Notes under the pieces: model-generated
The model's input: only the letters and a program-made list of their open reading frames with translations
Databases searched by the model: none
What the model was told of the DNA's origin: nothing
Origin: JAEXOD01 sp937930275
Lineage (GTDB): Bacteria; Bacteroidota; Ignavibacteria; Ignavibacteriales; Melioribacteraceae
DNA: 32,340 nt
NCBI GenBank assembly: GCA_036733965.1
Contig: DAIMZL010000027.1
Coordinates: forward strand, 1-32,340
Reading direction: 5' to 3'
Program-made: the position numbers and the translations under genes
Part shown: positions 1 through 8,489 of the stretch, piece by piece
Numbering within the stretch: position 1 is the stretch's first letter
How the letters are laid out: every line of letters begins with the position of its first letter

Positions 1-131
1 GCTTCTTCGGTATCTTTCTTTTTATTTATTTCTATTTTAGGTGCAGCCCAACCGGCAACATACGAAAGCAAAGCCCCTACAAGAGAACCGATAATAGTTA
101 AAGTTGCTATCATGTGAATCGTCTGTTTCAT
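1..131 (-). CDS. rnfG: Electron transport complex subunit G (RnfG), N-terminal part only
   Basis: Only the first 43 codons lie in the window; the gene runs off the left edge. The visible peptide begins MKQTIHMIATLTIIGSLVGA and has one hydrophobic segment (about residues 5-30) followed by a charged stretch. That is the expected start of RnfG, whose single N-terminal membrane helix holds a periplasmic FMN-binding domain. The ATG (129-131) overlaps the rnfD stop in an ATGA arrangement, so translation is probably coupled. The family call rests mainly on the rnfC-rnfD-rnfG order, because the flavin-attachment motif lies outside the window. Confidence 0.8.
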   Translation of the reverse strand, partial: MKQTIHMIATLTIIGSLVGALLSYVAGWAAPKIEINKKKDTEE

Positions 132-1105
132 TTTACCTCCCCAAATATACGTGGTTTTGTATATCTATTAATTAAAGGTACAAATGCATTCATAAATAAA
201 ATTGCATACATCATTCCTTCGGGCAAACCTCCAAACACCCTAATTACCACAACTACAACTGAAATTCCCGCACCATAAATCCACATTCCTTTACCTGTAA
301 TAGGTGATGTAACCCAATCGGTAGCCATAAAAAACGTACCAAACATAAAACCACCGGCAAGCATATGAAACAACGGCGAAGGATATTTAGCAGGGTCTAA
401 GGCAAAAACAAGTCCGCCAAAAACCAGCATACTTAAAAACATAGCTAACGGTACTCGATAATTTACAATACCAATTGCAATTAAAAAAACACCGCCAATT
501 AAAATTGCAATGGCGGAAGTTTCACCTATTGAACCTCCTGTATTTCCCAAAAACATGTTCAGGAAATCAGTTGTTTTATGGTCAAATTTAAAAAATGCAA
601 GCGGAGTTGCAGATGTTACAGTATCTACGGCTAAATTATTTTTTGTCCAAGTAGTCATTTGAACCGGAAATGCAGCTTGCAAAAATGCACGTCCAATTAA
701 TGCCGGATTAAAAATATTGTATCCAAGTCCGCCAAAAATTTCTTTTCCTATTGCAATAGCAAAAATTGCACCCAATGCAGTAGAGGAGAGAGAAAAATTA
801 GGAGGTAAAATAAGTCCTAATAATAAACCGGTAATAACGGCACTTCCGTCCGTTAAGGTTGCTTTACGTTTTCTAATCGATTTAACGGCATATTCCGTAC
901 CCAAACAAAAAATAACACTTACTCCGATAATAAGTAGCTGATATAATCCAAAAGAAATAATACCGGCAATTAAGGAAGGAATTAATGCTGCAACAACAAG
1001 CCACATTGCTTGTTTAGTATTCCACCTGCTGTGTACATGAGGACTGCTTGTTAAATCGAGTTTATAAGTCGGATTTTCTGTCAATTGTTCTGTATTTGTT
1101 GACAT
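128..1105 (-). CDS. rnfD: Electron transport complex subunit D (RnfD)
   Basis: RnfD is an integral membrane subunit of the Rnf complex, which couples electron flow between reduced ferredoxin and NAD+ to Na+ or H+ translocation. The protein (about 325 residues) is strongly hydrophobic, with repeated membrane helices from about residue 35 onward, as in the NqrB/RnfD family. The loop DTVTSATPL near residue 165 matches the place where family members bind FMN covalently through a threonine, here Thr169 in the longer numbering or Thr167 from the ATG. Conserved stretches such as GGLGYNIFNPALIGRAFL fit RnfD. A GTG at 1111 would add two residues, but the ATG at 1105 is preferred. It lies 40 bp downstream of rnfC and overlaps rnfG by 4 bp, so the three are clearly one operon. 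Confidence 0.93.
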   Translation of the reverse strand: MSTNTEQLTENPTYKLDLTSSPHVHSRWNTKQAMWLVVAALIPSLIAGIISFGLYQLLIIGVSVIFCLGTEYAVKSIRKRKATLTDGSAVITGLLLGLILPPNFSLSSTALGAIFAIAIGKEIFGGLGYNIFNPALIGRAFLQAAFPVQMTTWTKNNLAVDTVTSATPLAFFKFDHKTTDFLNMFLGNTGGSIGETSAIAILIGGVFLIAIGIVNYRVPLAMFLSMLVFGGLVFALDPAKYPSPLFHMLAGGFMFGTFFMATDWVTSPITGKGMWIYGAGISVVVVVIRVFGGLPEGMMYAILFMNAFVPLINRYTKPRIFGEVK

Positions 1106-1145
1106 ATTCACTCTTTATTTAAACTTCAAATTATGTTAATTAAAT

Positions 1146-2483
1146 TTATGCTGTTTTTCTTTCGCGTTGTAATTTTAACACCTTTTGTTTACCTAAACGA
1201 ATCCACTGCACTAACGGAATATTAGCCGGACATGTATATGTACAAGTTCCACACTCCATGCAAACAGTAATTCCAAGGTTCTCGGCTTCTTCCAATTTGT
1301 CTAATTGCGAAAGTTTTGCCAAACGCGTCGGTTCTAACCCTAAAGGACAGACTCCCACACACATTCCGCATCTTAAACACGGAGTTTCTTCATGGTCATT
1401 TATTTCTTCTTCGGTTAAAACTAAAATTCCCGAAGTTGCTTTCATAACAGGAGCTGCAAAATCGTATTGGGCTACTCCCATCATAGGACCGCCTACAACA
1501 ACTTTATTTGCTTTTTCATTAACTCCGCCGCAATATTCAAGCACGTCAGCTAATGTTGTACCTACCGGTACAAGCAAATTTTTGGGTTCATTAATTCCTT
1601 TTCCGCTAACGGTTAAAGAAGCAATTGTTAATGGTTCGCCTTTAACAACCGCATCATAAACAGCAACCGAAGTTGAAATATTTTGTATTACTACTCCTAC
1701 ATCCATAGGCAGTTTACCCGGCGGAACTTCTTTTCCCGTAACTGCTTTAATTAACATTTTTTCAGCACCTTGCGGATATTTTGTTTTTACTACTTCAACA
1801 GAAATATTAGGATAATTGACTATGGCTTGTTTCATAATGTGAATTGCTTCGGGTTTATTATCTTCAATACCTACAGCTCCTTTTTCAACATTTAGGGCGC
1901 GCATCATCAAAACAAGACCTTTAAGAACTTCATCTGTTCTTTCAATCATTAATCGATTATCGCGTGTTAAATAAGGTTCGCATTCGCATCCGTTAAGTAT
2001 AACAACGTCAATAGTCTTATCTTTAGGAGGTGATAATTTTACATAAGTCGGAAACGAGGCTCCTCCTTGTCCAACAATTCCGGCAATTTTAACTCTTTCT
2101 CTAATCATATCTCCCGTAACGGAAGTAAAATCCAAAGGTTCAAAATTTTCGTATTCGTTCGAATCTGCCGCTTCAATAACAATAGCATCTTTCGGAAATC
2201 CGGAAACATTTGCACCTTTTGTAATTTTTGTTACTTTACCGCTAACGGAACTATGGATTGCAGCCGAAATAAAACCGTCTGCTTCCGCCAATAAACTTCC
2301 GGCTTTTACTGCATCTCCTTTTTTCACAACCGGCTTTGCCGGTTTACCCAAGTGCTGATTAAGGGGAATAATAATCTGCTTTGGGTTGGGCATTAGTTCA
2401 AACGCCAAGTTTTCGGTTAGCTCCTTAAACTCGTTTGGATGAACACCGCCTTTAAATGATTTCTTTCCGGTAAATAATCCCAT
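1146..2483 (-). CDS. rnfC: Electron transport complex subunit C (RnfC)
   Basis: RnfC is the peripheral subunit of the Rnf complex that handles NAD(H), FMN and iron-sulfur clusters. The 445 residues show the family order. A biotinyl-like sandwich domain lies at about 45-90, with a KPVVKKGDAVKAG motif. A nucleotide/flavin-binding domain begins around GIVGQGGASFP (136-145) and includes NGCECEPYLTRDNR. An SLBB-like segment follows near 305-320. Two 4Fe-4S motifs complete it: Cys369, 372, 375, 379 and Cys408, 411, 414, 418, the last Cys of each followed by Pro. The length is usual for short RnfC proteins without the long Ala-rich C-terminus of gamma-proteobacteria. It is the first gene of the operon, followed by rnfD and rnfG. 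An AAAGAAAGAAG purine stretch precedes the ATG. Confidence 0.95.
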   Translation of the reverse strand: MGLFTGKKSFKGGVHPNEFKELTENLAFELMPNPKQIIIPLNQHLGKPAKPVVKKGDAVKAGSLLAEADGFISAAIHSSVSGKVTKITKGANVSGFPKDAIVIEAADSNEYENFEPLDFTSVTGDMIRERVKIAGIVGQGGASFPTYVKLSPPKDKTIDVVILNGCECEPYLTRDNRLMIERTDEVLKGLVLMMRALNVEKGAVGIEDNKPEAIHIMKQAIVNYPNISVEVVKTKYPQGAEKMLIKAVTGKEVPPGKLPMDVGVVIQNISTSVAVYDAVVKGEPLTIASLTVSGKGINEPKNLLVPVGTTLADVLEYCGGVNEKANKVVVGGPMMGVAQYDFAAPVMKATSGILVLTEEEINDHEETPCLRCGMCVGVCPLGLEPTRLAKLSQLDKLEEAENLGITVCMECGTCTYTCPANIPLVQWIRLGKQKVLKLQRERKTA

Positions 2484-2829
2484 ACTTCTTTCTTTAGTTT
2501 ATTTGTAAATTGTATTTGTTGTTAATTATATAAAAGAATATCTTTATCCTATTTAAGTGCAAACAAAGTTGCTGCTTTATCTAAAAAGTTAATTGTTTTG
2601 TTATTTGTATCGGAAGCTGCAAATTGCATAAAATTCGTTTTATTAAACATATAAACTGTGCTAAATTCACTATGATTAACTTATAAATTTTTTATAAATA
2701 AACCAAATAAAATCGATAACAACATCTTAAAATATATATAAATAATAATACGATATTTCGTCCTTTAAAATGAACTTTCTTTTAGTTTGTCATGTTATGC
2801 CTAAAAGCCATTAAATTAAAGGTGAAAAC
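2484..2829. other. Divergent intergenic region between rnfC and the sigma factor gene
   Basis: This 346-bp region must hold the rnf promoter (leftward) and the sigma-factor promoter (rightward). It is very AT-rich, with a near-pure A/T block around 2685-2760. Apart from the possible 33-residue frame at 2549-2650, I see no RNA gene, terminator or convincing palindrome. An AAAGGTGA stretch (about 2818-2825) serves as ribosome-binding site for the sigma gene. Confidence 0.5.
2549..2650 (-). CDS. Possible 33-residue small protein upstream of rnfC
   Basis: An ATG-started frame of 33 codons ends in TAG, 65 bp upstream of rnfC on the same strand. The peptide starts MFNKTNFMQFAASDTNNKT and ends in an amphipathic stretch (INFLDKAATLFALK). 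Its composition looks protein-like rather than like the surrounding low-complexity AT sequence. No clear ribosome-binding site is visible, although weak Shine-Dalgarno sites are common in this phylum. I recognise no family. It could be a genuine small protein co-transcribed with rnf, the remnant of a lost gene, or chance. Confidence 0.25.
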   Translation of the reverse strand: MFNKTNFMQFAASDTNNKTINFLDKAATLFALK

Positions 2830-3420
2830 ATGAATAACACCCGTTATTTAAGACTGACCGAAGCCGAAAAACAAAAACATATTGATTTTGAAACTTTGGC
2901 TGTACCGCACAAAGATGCTTTGTATAACTTCGCTTTAAAAATGACAAACGATACAGACGAAGCCGATGACCTTTTACAGGAAACATTCTTAAAAGCTTTT
3001 AAATATTTTGATAAATTTGAACGCGGAACAAACTGTAAAGCTTGGCTTTATAGCATAATGCGAAATACTTACATTAACGATTATAGAAGAGAACAAAAAT
3101 TACCCGGTAAGGTTGATTACGACGACATACAAAACTTTTACGAAAACATCAAAGAAACCGAAGTTGAATACGGTCATATTGTAGAAGATGCTTTTAGTAA
3201 TACTTTAAATGATGAAGTAACCGAAGCAATATCCGATTTACCAAAAGATTTCCAAACTATTATATTATTAAGCGATGTTGAAGGCTTTACTTACGAAGAA
3301 ATTGCCGAATTTCTTTCCTGCCCTATCGGCACGGTACGCAGCAGATTGCATCGAGCACGAAAAATGCTTTACTCAAAATTGTATGATTACGCTAAAACAA
3401 CAGGTTATATAGAAAATTAG
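2830..3420 (+). CDS. ECF-type RNA polymerase sigma factor
   Basis: This 196-residue extracytoplasmic-function sigma-70 protein directs RNA polymerase to alternative promoters. Region 2 spans about residues 20-95, with ALYNFALKMTNDTDEADDLLQETFLKAF (core binding) and the -10-recognition helix AWLYSIMRNTYINDYRR. Region 4 spans about 130-185 and ends in the helix-turn-helix GFTYEEIAEFLSCPIGTVRSRLHRAR. It resembles the RpoE/SigH-like broad group common in Bacteroidota and Ignavibacteria. No anti-sigma factor follows. The next gene is a two-component hybrid kinase behind a terminator, so the control mechanism is not evident from context. The ATG is preceded by AAAGGTGA at suitable spacing. Confidence 0.93.
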   Translation: MNNTRYLRLTEAEKQKHIDFETLAVPHKDALYNFALKMTNDTDEADDLLQETFLKAFKYFDKFERGTNCKAWLYSIMRNTYINDYRREQKLPGKVDYDDIQNFYENIKETEVEYGHIVEDAFSNTLNDEVTEAISDLPKDFQTIILLSDVEGFTYEEIAEFLSCPIGTVRSRLHRARKMLYSKLYDYAKTTGYIEN

Positions 3421-3456
3421 ACTTTTATAAAAAAAATTATATAAATTAAATAAAAG

Positions 3457-3485
3457 AGCCAAATAAATATTTGGCTTTTTTTTTT
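3457..3485 (+). terminator. Intrinsic terminator after the sigma factor gene
   Basis: AGCCAAATA and TATTTGGCT form a 9-bp stem around an AA centre and run straight into a tract of ten Ts. It separates the sigma-factor transcript from the hybrid kinase gene 58 bp downstream. Confidence 0.8.
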
Positions 3486-3542
3486 AATTAACTTATATTT
3501 ATTTACTTAAAACATATTAATAATATCGGCAGAATATTTAAA

Positions 3543-4652
3543 ATGAACTCAATAACAAATAAAGACAACCTTGTATTAATTGTTGACGACAATTATAAAA
3601 ACATTCAATTATTAGGAAATGTTTTACGAGGCGAAAACTTAGATATTGCCGTTGCAACAAACGGAATTCATGCATTACAAATTGTTAGAGAAGTAGTGCC
3701 GGATTTAATATTGCTTGATATAATGATGCCGGAAATGGACGGATACCAAGTTTGCAAAACATTAAAAGACGATCCGTTGACAGCCGAAATTCCGGTTATT
3801 TTTTTAACGGCAAAAACCGAAGCAGAGGATATTATTAAAGGTCTTTCGCTTGGCGCCGTTGATTATGTTGCCAAACCTTTTAATGCCCAAGAATTATTAA
3901 TAAGGGTTAAAACGCACTTAGCCTTACAAAATTCTAAAGAGGAATTAAAAAAATCTAATGCCGAAAAAGATAAATTCTTTTCAATTATTGCTCACGATTT
4001 AAAAAATCCGTTTATTACAATGCTTGGTTTTTCCAGCATGCTTGTAACAGATTATTACGATTTTACCGATGACGAACGAATTAATTACTTGCGCGAAATG
4101 GAAGGGGTTGCTAAAAAATCGTACGAATTACTTGAAAACTTATTACAATGGAGCCGTTCTCAAACAGGCAGGTTAGAGTTTCATCCTATTGAATTTGATT
4201 TAACGGACGTTGTTAAAGATACTTTAGAACTCCTTGACCCGCAAGCAAAATCCAAAGAAATAATCCTTTCGGATTTACTTACCGATAAAAACATTATTTA
4301 TGCCGATATTGAAATGATTAGAACCGTAGTTAGAAATATTTGCAGTAATGCAATTAAATTTACAAATAGAAAGGGAAATATAATTATTTCTGCTATAAGT
4401 AATAATAAATCCGTTAAGTTAAAAATTAAAGATGACGGAATAGGTATGGATAATAAAACCTTAAACGGGTTGTTCAGTCTTTCCACTCATAACTCGCGAA
4501 AAGGGACAATGAACGAAAGCGGTACCGGATTAGGATTAATATTGTGCAAAGAATTTATTGAAAGAAATAACGGTTTAATCGAGGTTTCCAGCATGTTAAA
4601 CGAAGGAACCGAATTTACTATTAGTTTGCCGGTTCCTTTACAAAAAATTTAA
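3543..4652 (+). CDS. Hybrid response regulator-histidine kinase (REC-HisKA-HATPase)
   Basis: This 369-residue cytosolic signalling protein has the reversed hybrid order, receiver first and kinase second. The receiver (about 8-128) has the acidic pair Asp15/Asp16, the phospho-acceptor Asp59 in LLDIMMPEMDG, and the KPF lysine at 111. A short coiled linker (130-145) leads to the dimerisation domain with His151 in FSIIAHDLKNPF. The ATPase domain shows the N box (NICSNAIKFTN), G1 (DDGIGMD) and G2 (GTGLGLILCKEF). There are no membrane helices, so the input must be intracellular or come from another kinase phosphorylating Asp59. No partner regulator is adjacent. It converges on rmlA with only 10 bp between the stop codons. 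Confidence 0.92.
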   Translation: MNSITNKDNLVLIVDDNYKNIQLLGNVLRGENLDIAVATNGIHALQIVREVVPDLILLDIMMPEMDGYQVCKTLKDDPLTAEIPVIFLTAKTEAEDIIKGLSLGAVDYVAKPFNAQELLIRVKTHLALQNSKEELKKSNAEKDKFFSIIAHDLKNPFITMLGFSSMLVTDYYDFTDDERINYLREMEGVAKKSYELLENLLQWSRSQTGRLEFHPIEFDLTDVVKDTLELLDPQAKSKEIILSDLLTDKNIIYADIEMIRTVVRNICSNAIKFTNRKGNIIISAISNNKSVKLKIKDDGIGMDNKTLNGLFSLSTHNSRKGTMNESGTGLGLILCKEFIERNNGLIEVSSMLNEGTEFTISLPVPLQKI

Positions 4653-4662
4653 TTTACGCCGA

Positions 4663-5529
4663 TTATTCGTTTACCAATAATTTTTCAATGTAGTTTTTGT
4701 AATACGAATTAGGCATTTCTTTTAGCAAAGCAATTAGTTGTTCTCTGTTTATAAAATTTTTAGCGTATGCAATCTCTTCTAAACAAGCAACTTTTAAACC
4801 TTGTCTATCTTCAATTACACCAAAAAAATTAGCAGCTTGCAATAAAGCTTCCGGAGTACCGGTATCAAGCCATGCAACACCTCTACCAATTTTTTCTACC
4901 ATTAATTCTCCTAATTCCAAATAAGTACGGTTAACATCGGTTATTTCGAGTTCACCGCGTGCAGAGGGTTTTAAATTTTTTGAAATTTCTACGACTTTAT
5001 TATCATAAACATACAAGCCGGGAACTGCAAAATTGGATTTTGGTTGTTTTGGTTTCTCTTCAATAGATAGCGCTTTCCCGTCTTTACCAAATTCAACTAT
5101 TCCGTATCTTTCAGGGTCGTTAACTTGATAAGCGAAAATAGTTGCTCCTTGCTTATTGTTTTCCAAAGCATTATATAAAAAGTCTAATTTACCGTAAAAA
5201 ATATTATCACCAAGAATAAGTGTTACACTATCATTTCCTATAAATTTTTCACCTAAAATAAACGATTCCGCTATTCCGTTCGGGGCATCTTGAACTTTAT
5301 ATTCAATGTTTAATCCTAAACTATTACCGTTATCAAATAACTTTTGATATAATGGTATCGTTTCGGCATTACTAATTATTAATATATCTTTTATGCCGCC
5401 TAACATTAAAATAGAAACCGGATAATAAATTAAAGGTTTATCATAAATCATTGTTAACTGCTTGCTATATACTTTTGTAATAGGATATAAACGAGTACCC
5501 GCGCCGCCTGCTAATACTATTCCTTTCAT
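4663..5529 (-). CDS. rmlA: Glucose-1-phosphate thymidylyltransferase
   Basis: RmlA/RfbA joins dTTP and glucose-1-phosphate to give dTDP-glucose, the first step to dTDP-L-rhamnose and other deoxysugars of surface polysaccharides. The 288-residue protein has the normal family length. It shows the nucleotide-binding signature GIVLAGGAGTRLYPIT and the sugar-phosphate segment SKQLTMIYDKPLIYYP. Other family blocks are LILGDNIFYG, EEKPKQPKSNFAVPGLYVYD and the GRGVAWLDTGTPEALLQA loop. An in-frame GTG at 5535 would add two residues, but it overlaps the AAAGGTG ribosome-binding site, so the ATG at 5529 is preferred. It follows the ABC-F gene after 61 bp on the same strand. No other rhamnose genes are nearby. 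Confidence 0.93.
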   Translation of the reverse strand: MKGIVLAGGAGTRLYPITKVYSKQLTMIYDKPLIYYPVSILMLGGIKDILIISNAETIPLYQKLFDNGNSLGLNIEYKVQDAPNGIAESFILGEKFIGNDSVTLILGDNIFYGKLDFLYNALENNKQGATIFAYQVNDPERYGIVEFGKDGKALSIEEKPKQPKSNFAVPGLYVYDNKVVEISKNLKPSARGELEITDVNRTYLELGELMVEKIGRGVAWLDTGTPEALLQAANFFGVIEDRQGLKVACLEEIAYAKNFINREQLIALLKEMPNSYYKNYIEKLLVNE

Positions 5530-5590
5530 ATACACCTTTATAAAAATTTAGAATAACAATAAATTACAAATTTAATATAAATTAAACAAT

Positions 5591-7480
5591 TTATACGGAT
5601 AAATTATTTTTTTTGGTTTCTAATTCTTCCCATCTATCGTATAACAATTTTACTTGCTTTTTTGCCTCTTCTAAATTTTTGTTAAGTTCGTTAGTTTTTG
5701 TGGCATAAAGCTCGTAAAAATTTGGATGCATAAAAATGTCTTCTATTTTTTTAACTTCTTCTTCTGCTTCAATAATCTTTTCTTCTATGGTTTCAAGTTC
5801 TTTATTTTCCATATAAGAAAGTTTTTTTTGCTTTGGTTTTGATTGTGCCACCTCAACCTTTACCGTTTTTACTTGTTCAACTTTCTCGCTTAGCCTAATA
5901 TTCCTTTTTTCAATATAATAATCGTAATTACCCTCGCTAAAATATAAATTACCCTCTTCTTCAAATGCTAAAATACCGTTGCAAATTCTATTCAAAAAAA
6001 ATCTATCGTGACTTACGATTATTAAACAACCCTTAAAGTCAATTAAAGCTTCTTCCAAAATACGTAATGTCGGTAAATCTAAATCGTTTGTAGGTTCATC
6101 CAATATTAAAAAGTTTCCGCCCTTTTTAATAATTTTAGCTAAAGTAAGCCTGCTTCGTTCTCCTCCGCTTAACCTTCCTACTTTAGTGTTTATTCTATCA
6201 TCGGTAAATAAAAAGCGTTTTAAATAAGTCCATACTTTTAACGTTTGTTTACCAAAAAACACAAAATCGTTTCCGTCCGCAATTGATTCTATTACGGTTT
6301 GTTCATCATTTAAAATTAATCTTTCTTGGTCAATATAATTAAACTCGGTTTTCTCTCCCTTTTCTATTTCACCGGAAACAGGTTTAATTAAACCCAAAAT
6401 TGCTTTTAATAAAGTGGTCTTTCCTACTCCGTTTTTACCTATAATTCCTAATTTACGTCCGGGTTCAAAAACAAAATCAAAATTATTAACCAATTTTTTT
6501 TCGCCGATATCAACGGAAATGTTTTTAATATTTAGAACCGTATTTCCCAATTTTTCCGGTTCGGGCACAACAAGGTCAACAAATTGTTCATAAGTAAATT
6601 TCTTTTGCTCAAGCACTTCATAGTATTTATCTAACCTGCTTTTCGATTTTGTTCTTCTGGCTTTTGGACCTCTTACAACCCATTCAAGTTCTCGCCTTAA
6701 AAAGTTTTGCCTCTTTTCTTCTTCAACTTCCGCAATAGCTTCTCTTTCGGTTTTGTTTATTAAATAATCGGTATAATTACCTTGATGTGAGAAGAAAACA
6801 CCGTTATTTAATTCTACAATTCTATTCGCAATTCTATCTAAAAAATACCTATCATGGGTAACAAAAATGCAAGTACCGGAATAATTTGCCAAATACTCTT
6901 CAATATACTCAATTGAATCAGTATCTAAATGGTTAGTCGGTTCATCTAAAATTAATAAATCCGGTTTTGCTATTAAGGCACGACAAAGGGCAACTCTTCT
7001 TTTTTCACCTCCGCTCAAATTTTTTACAAGTAAATCTTTACCCGGAGCATGTAGTTCTTTTATTAACCTTGTAATATTATTATCTAAATTCCATCCGTCC
7101 AGCAGTGTAATTTGTTCTTCTAAAACCGACCGATGTTTTGAATCATAACTCAAATTTTCATATTTGTTAATCAGTTCAACAATTCTTTCGGCTCCGGTAA
7201 TAATATTATGATAAACACTCGCATCTTCATACAAGGTAAACTCTTGAGATAAAAAGCCTATTACCAAATCTTTTCTTTTCGCAACATTTCCGTAATCAGA
7301 AGGCATTACACCGGCTATAATTTTCAGAAACGAAGATTTGCCTGCTCCGTTTCTTCCTATTAAACCTATTCTATCCCCTTCATGAATACTTAATGTCGCT
7401 TTATCAAGTATAACATGCTGTCCGTAGTGAAGTTCTAAATCTTGTGCCGTTAAAATAACGGGAGCTACATTTTCGCTCAT
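5591..7480 (-). CDS. ABC-F family ATPase, Uup-like
   Basis: This is a soluble tandem ABC ATPase with no membrane domain. ABC-F proteins act on ribosomes or on nucleic acids. Domain 1 (about 10-255) has Walker A GRNGAGKSS, the signature LSGGEKRRVAL and Walker B LLILDEPTNHLD. A charged linker (about 245-310) has the KARRTKSKSRLDKYYE pattern. Domain 2 (about 315-530) has GKNGVGKTT, LSGGERSRLTL and FLILDEPTNDLD. The C-terminal 90 residues are Lys/Glu-rich coiled coil of the Uup C-terminal type. The 629-residue length matches Uup. AGAGGAA precedes the ATG. TAnnTTTG-like -7 boxes sit just upstream on the minus strand (7509-7516 and 7517-7524) but lack a matching -33 box. Confidence 0.92.
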   Translation of the reverse strand: MSENVAPVILTAQDLELHYGQHVILDKATLSIHEGDRIGLIGRNGAGKSSFLKIIAGVMPSDYGNVAKRKDLVIGFLSQEFTLYEDASVYHNIITGAERIVELINKYENLSYDSKHRSVLEEQITLLDGWNLDNNITRLIKELHAPGKDLLVKNLSGGEKRRVALCRALIAKPDLLILDEPTNHLDTDSIEYIEEYLANYSGTCIFVTHDRYFLDRIANRIVELNNGVFFSHQGNYTDYLINKTEREAIAEVEEEKRQNFLRRELEWVVRGPKARRTKSKSRLDKYYEVLEQKKFTYEQFVDLVVPEPEKLGNTVLNIKNISVDIGEKKLVNNFDFVFEPGRKLGIIGKNGVGKTTLLKAILGLIKPVSGEIEKGEKTEFNYIDQERLILNDEQTVIESIADGNDFVFFGKQTLKVWTYLKRFLFTDDRINTKVGRLSGGERSRLTLAKIIKKGGNFLILDEPTNDLDLPTLRILEEALIDFKGCLIIVSHDRFFLNRICNGILAFEEEGNLYFSEGNYDYYIEKRNIRLSEKVEQVKTVKVEVAQSKPKQKKLSYMENKELETIEEKIIEAEEEVKKIEDIFMHPNFYELYATKTNELNKNLEEAKKQVKLLYDRWEELETKKNNLSV

Positions 7481-7626
7481 TATTCCTCTTTATAAATTAA
7501 AGTAAATACAAATTTACAAAAATAATGAATAGCTTGGAAGGGATAAGTTAATAAAGCAATTAGAACAAAATTATAAAAAAGCGGTTAATATTAAAAGTTA
7601 AACAAATTAAATAAAACTAATTTTAA

Positions 7627-8463
7627 TTACTTGGTTTTATTTTCTAACTTTTTAACTACTTGTAAGCCGATTAATGATTTTAGTTGAATAATTGCAGTCT
7701 CGTTTAATTTTTTCAATCTTTCGCTTGCAGGAAAATTCATCCTAATTAGTTCAGCATTCAAACTTTCCAAATTAGCTAAAACAAGCAATTGTTCAACACT
7801 GCTAAAATCTCTTAAATTTCCCTCTGTATCGGGATTTTCGTTTCTCCATTCCCGTGCAGTTTTACCAAATAATGCAACGTTTAATAAATCTGCCTCGTTG
7901 ACATAAATATAATTAATCTGCTCTTTTGTTAAAGTTTTCGGTATTATATTGTCTTTAACGGCATCGGTATGAATTCGATAATTTATCTTAGACAGCGTTC
8001 GGCTTAAGTTCCAATCTAATGAATTTCTCTTATTTTCTTCATCTTTTAAGCGTTGAAATTCTTTCATAAGATATAGTTTAAATTCCGGACTTAACCAACT
8101 TCCAAATTCAAAAGCAATATCTTTATGTGCAAAAGTACCGCCACCGTATCTACCGGAACGGGATTCAATTCCGATAGCATCTGTAGCTTCAATCCATTTT
8201 TTGGGTGTAAGATGAAAACTATTTAACCCAACTTACTTTTTAAAGGTCTCGAATTCGCCACCTTTAAATTTTGGATTATGAATTTGCTCCCATATTCCAA
8301 TAAACTCTAAAGTGTTTCTATTTCTCATCCAGCTGTATATAAGATCATCACCCCCGAATCTTTTTGCCATATCAGTTAAACAAATAAAATTTTCGTTATC
8401 ATTTTTAAATATGATAATTTCAGTGCCCAAAACATTAATTTTTGATTTTTTTTCTTTTACTAT
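7627..8463 (-). pseudogene. KilA-N domain protein interrupted by an in-frame TAA
   Basis: Two open segments in the same frame, up to 8236 and down from 8232, are separated only by a TAA at 8233-8235. Reading through it gives a continuous KilA-N protein. The N-terminal part has SKINVLGTEI, FICLTDMAKRFGGDDLI and the WMRNRNTLEFIGIWE block. The part after the stop has GLNSFHLTPKKWIEATDAIG, SGRYGGGTFAHKDIAFEF and SWLSPEFKLYLMKEFQRLKDE. A C-terminal region with NVALFGKTAREWR and SSVEQLLVLANLESLNAEL follows. There is no frameshift; one codon, perhaps GAA or CAA, became TAA. The expected start MVKEKKSKINV would now begin with ATA (8461-8463), eight or so bases after a GAGGAAAA site, so the start may also be lost. 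GTG at 8484 and TTG at 8478 or 8520 are alternatives. KilA-N domains are DNA-binding modules of phage and mobile-element origin. Programmed readthrough or an assembly error are other explanations. Confidence 0.85.
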
Positions 8464-8489
8464 GTCTTTTTTCCTCAAAACCACTAAAT

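Noticed and set aside
1258..1659. 133-codon open frame on the plus strand
   Set aside because: Antisense to rnfC, whose ferredoxin motifs are intact on the other strand.
2774..2793. GAAC...GTC motif that could be an autoregulatory ECF promoter before the sigma gene
   Set aside because: The two elements are only about 13 bp apart, shorter than the usual ECF spacing, and neither box is complete.
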